From JBCBJX01 sp038522735 (GTDB lineage Bacteria > Pseudomonadota > Alphaproteobacteria > Caulobacterales > Parvularculaceae), in the NCBI GenBank assembly GCA_038522735.1, contig JBCBJX010000039.1:1-25392 (forward strand): a DNA stretch of 25,392 nt, in the 5' to 3' direction. The position numbers and the translations under genes are program-made. Shown here piece by piece: positions 24,589 through 25,392 of this stretch. Position 1 is the first letter of the stretch. The number at the start of each line of letters is the position of its first letter. Under the pieces are notes generated by a model. That model was not told where the DNA came from, ran no database searches, and saw only the letters and a list, made by a program, of their open reading frames with translations.

Positions 24589-25392
24589 ATGATCCGTTTC
24601 ATTATAGCCATCGCGGTCGCATTTGCGGGGCCCGCGGCAGCCCAAACCGTCGCGCCGCGCACCGGAGCCGACCTTAGGCTGTCCTACGCGCCGATCGTCG
24701 AAGAGGCCTCGCCAGCCGTCGTCAATATCTACGCGTCGCGCGTCGTGCGTTCCGCCGGACGCGTCTCCATGTTCGATTTCTTTTTCGGCGACGGGCTGTC
24801 TCCCTTCGACACCATGCCGCGCGAACGCACCCAGAATTCCCTCGGCTCGGGCGTCATCGTCTCGCCGGACGGCGTCATCATCACCAACAACCACGTCATC
24901 GGCGGCGCTGACGAGATCAAGGTCGTGCTCACCGACCGCCGCGAGTTCGCCGCCGAACTTGTTCTCGCCGACGACAAGACGGATCTCGCCGTTCTGCGCA
25001 TCGAGGCGGACGATCCGTTGCCCTATCTGCCGTTCGCCGACTCCGACGCCGCCGCCGTCGGCGACGTGGTCCTTGCTGTCGGCAACCCGTTCGGGGTTGG
25101 GCAGACGGTGACCTCCGGCATCGTTTCCGCGCTCGCCCGCACGCAGGTCGGCGTCACGGACTATCAGTTCTTCATCCAGACCGATGCGGCCATCAATCCC
25201 GGTAACTCCGGCGGCGCGCTGGTCGATGCGGGCGGCAAGCTTCTCGGCGTCAACACGGCGATCTATTCGCGCTCGGGCGGCTCGAACGGCGTGGGCTTCG
25301 CGATCCCGGCGAACCTCGTGAAACAGGTGATCAACTCCGCCGTCTCCGGAGAAGTTCTGGTGCGGCCGTGGTTCGGCGCCAAATCCGAAAGC
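24589..25392 (+). CDS. HtrA/DegP-like periplasmic serine protease, 3'-truncated
   Basis: The 268 visible residues run off the window without a stop. A signal peptide with a hydrophobic core (residues 4-14) and an AAA-Q cleavage site after residue 18 predicts export to the periplasm. The trypsin-like domain has a complete catalytic triad: His102 in TNNHVI, Asp132 in KTDLAVL and Ser207 in NPGNSGGAL. A loop rich in Phe, Asp and Gly (about 61-76) replaces the longer LA loop of E. coli DegP. The last residues, RPWFGAKSES, are where the first PDZ domain should begin, so the PDZ region is outside the window. AAGGAG at 24578-24583 is five bases before the ATG. Do-type proteases often follow rplQ in alphaproteobacteria. 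DegP and DegQ types cannot be separated from this part. Confidence 0.93.
   Translation, partial: MIRFIIAIAVAFAGPAAAQTVAPRTGADLRLSYAPIVEEASPAVVNIYASRVVRSAGRVSMFDFFFGDGLSPFDTMPRERTQNSLGSGVIVSPDGVIITNNHVIGGADEIKVVLTDRREFAAELVLADDKTDLAVLRIEADDPLPYLPFADSDAAAVGDVVLAVGNPFGVGQTVTSGIVSALARTQVGVTDYQFFIQTDAAINPGNSGGALVDAGGKLLGVNTAIYSRSGGSNGVGFAIPANLVKQVINSAVSGEVLVRPWFGAKSES

Overview
This 25.4 kb window is a long stretch of the translation and transcription super-cluster of a GC-rich proteobacterium, most likely an alphaproteobacterium. The placement rests on four points. The order is secY-adk-rpsM-rpsK-rpoA-rplQ, with no rpsD after rpsK and no rpmJ after secY. A Do/HtrA-type protease lies just beyond rplQ. 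Adenylate kinase is the short, 194-residue form. The best promoter candidates look like the Caulobacter-type TTGAC(C/G) boxes. I cannot name a genus.

Every convincing gene is on the + strand. Region 1 (1-4887) holds the last three quarters of rpoC with a strong intrinsic terminator, then an unexpected FAD-dependent monooxygenase-like gene, then a 276-base spacer with the promoter and a structured leader for the str operon. Region 2 (4888-9145) is rpsL-rpsG-fusA-tuf, closed by a terminator-shaped hairpin. Region 3 (9175-18821) is the S10 and spc ribosomal-protein series from rpsJ to rplO, packed almost without gaps and with several overlapping start/stop codons. Region 4 (18920-20850) is secY and adk, overlapping by four bases. 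Region 5 (20851-23558) is the alpha operon (rpsM, rpsK, rpoA, rplQ) with a candidate promoter of its own and a clear terminator. Region 6 (23559-25392) is a homocysteine S-methyltransferase-family gene and the first 268 codons of a periplasmic HtrA/DegP-like serine protease that runs off the end.

Together the genes supply RNA polymerase subunits (beta-prime, alpha), about half of the ribosomal proteins, two elongation factors, the Sec channel and the enzyme that balances adenine nucleotides. This is a housekeeping locus. I see no phage, transposon, CRISPR or defence system, no tRNA or rRNA gene, and no strong sign of an undescribed system. The points worth a second look are local: a rewritten DGFPRT motif in adenylate kinase, a chain of mutually exclusive hairpins in the rpsL leader, a terminator only 29 bases before rpsJ, non-terminator hairpins in every long spacer of the spc and alpha parts, and two metabolic genes placed at operon boundaries.
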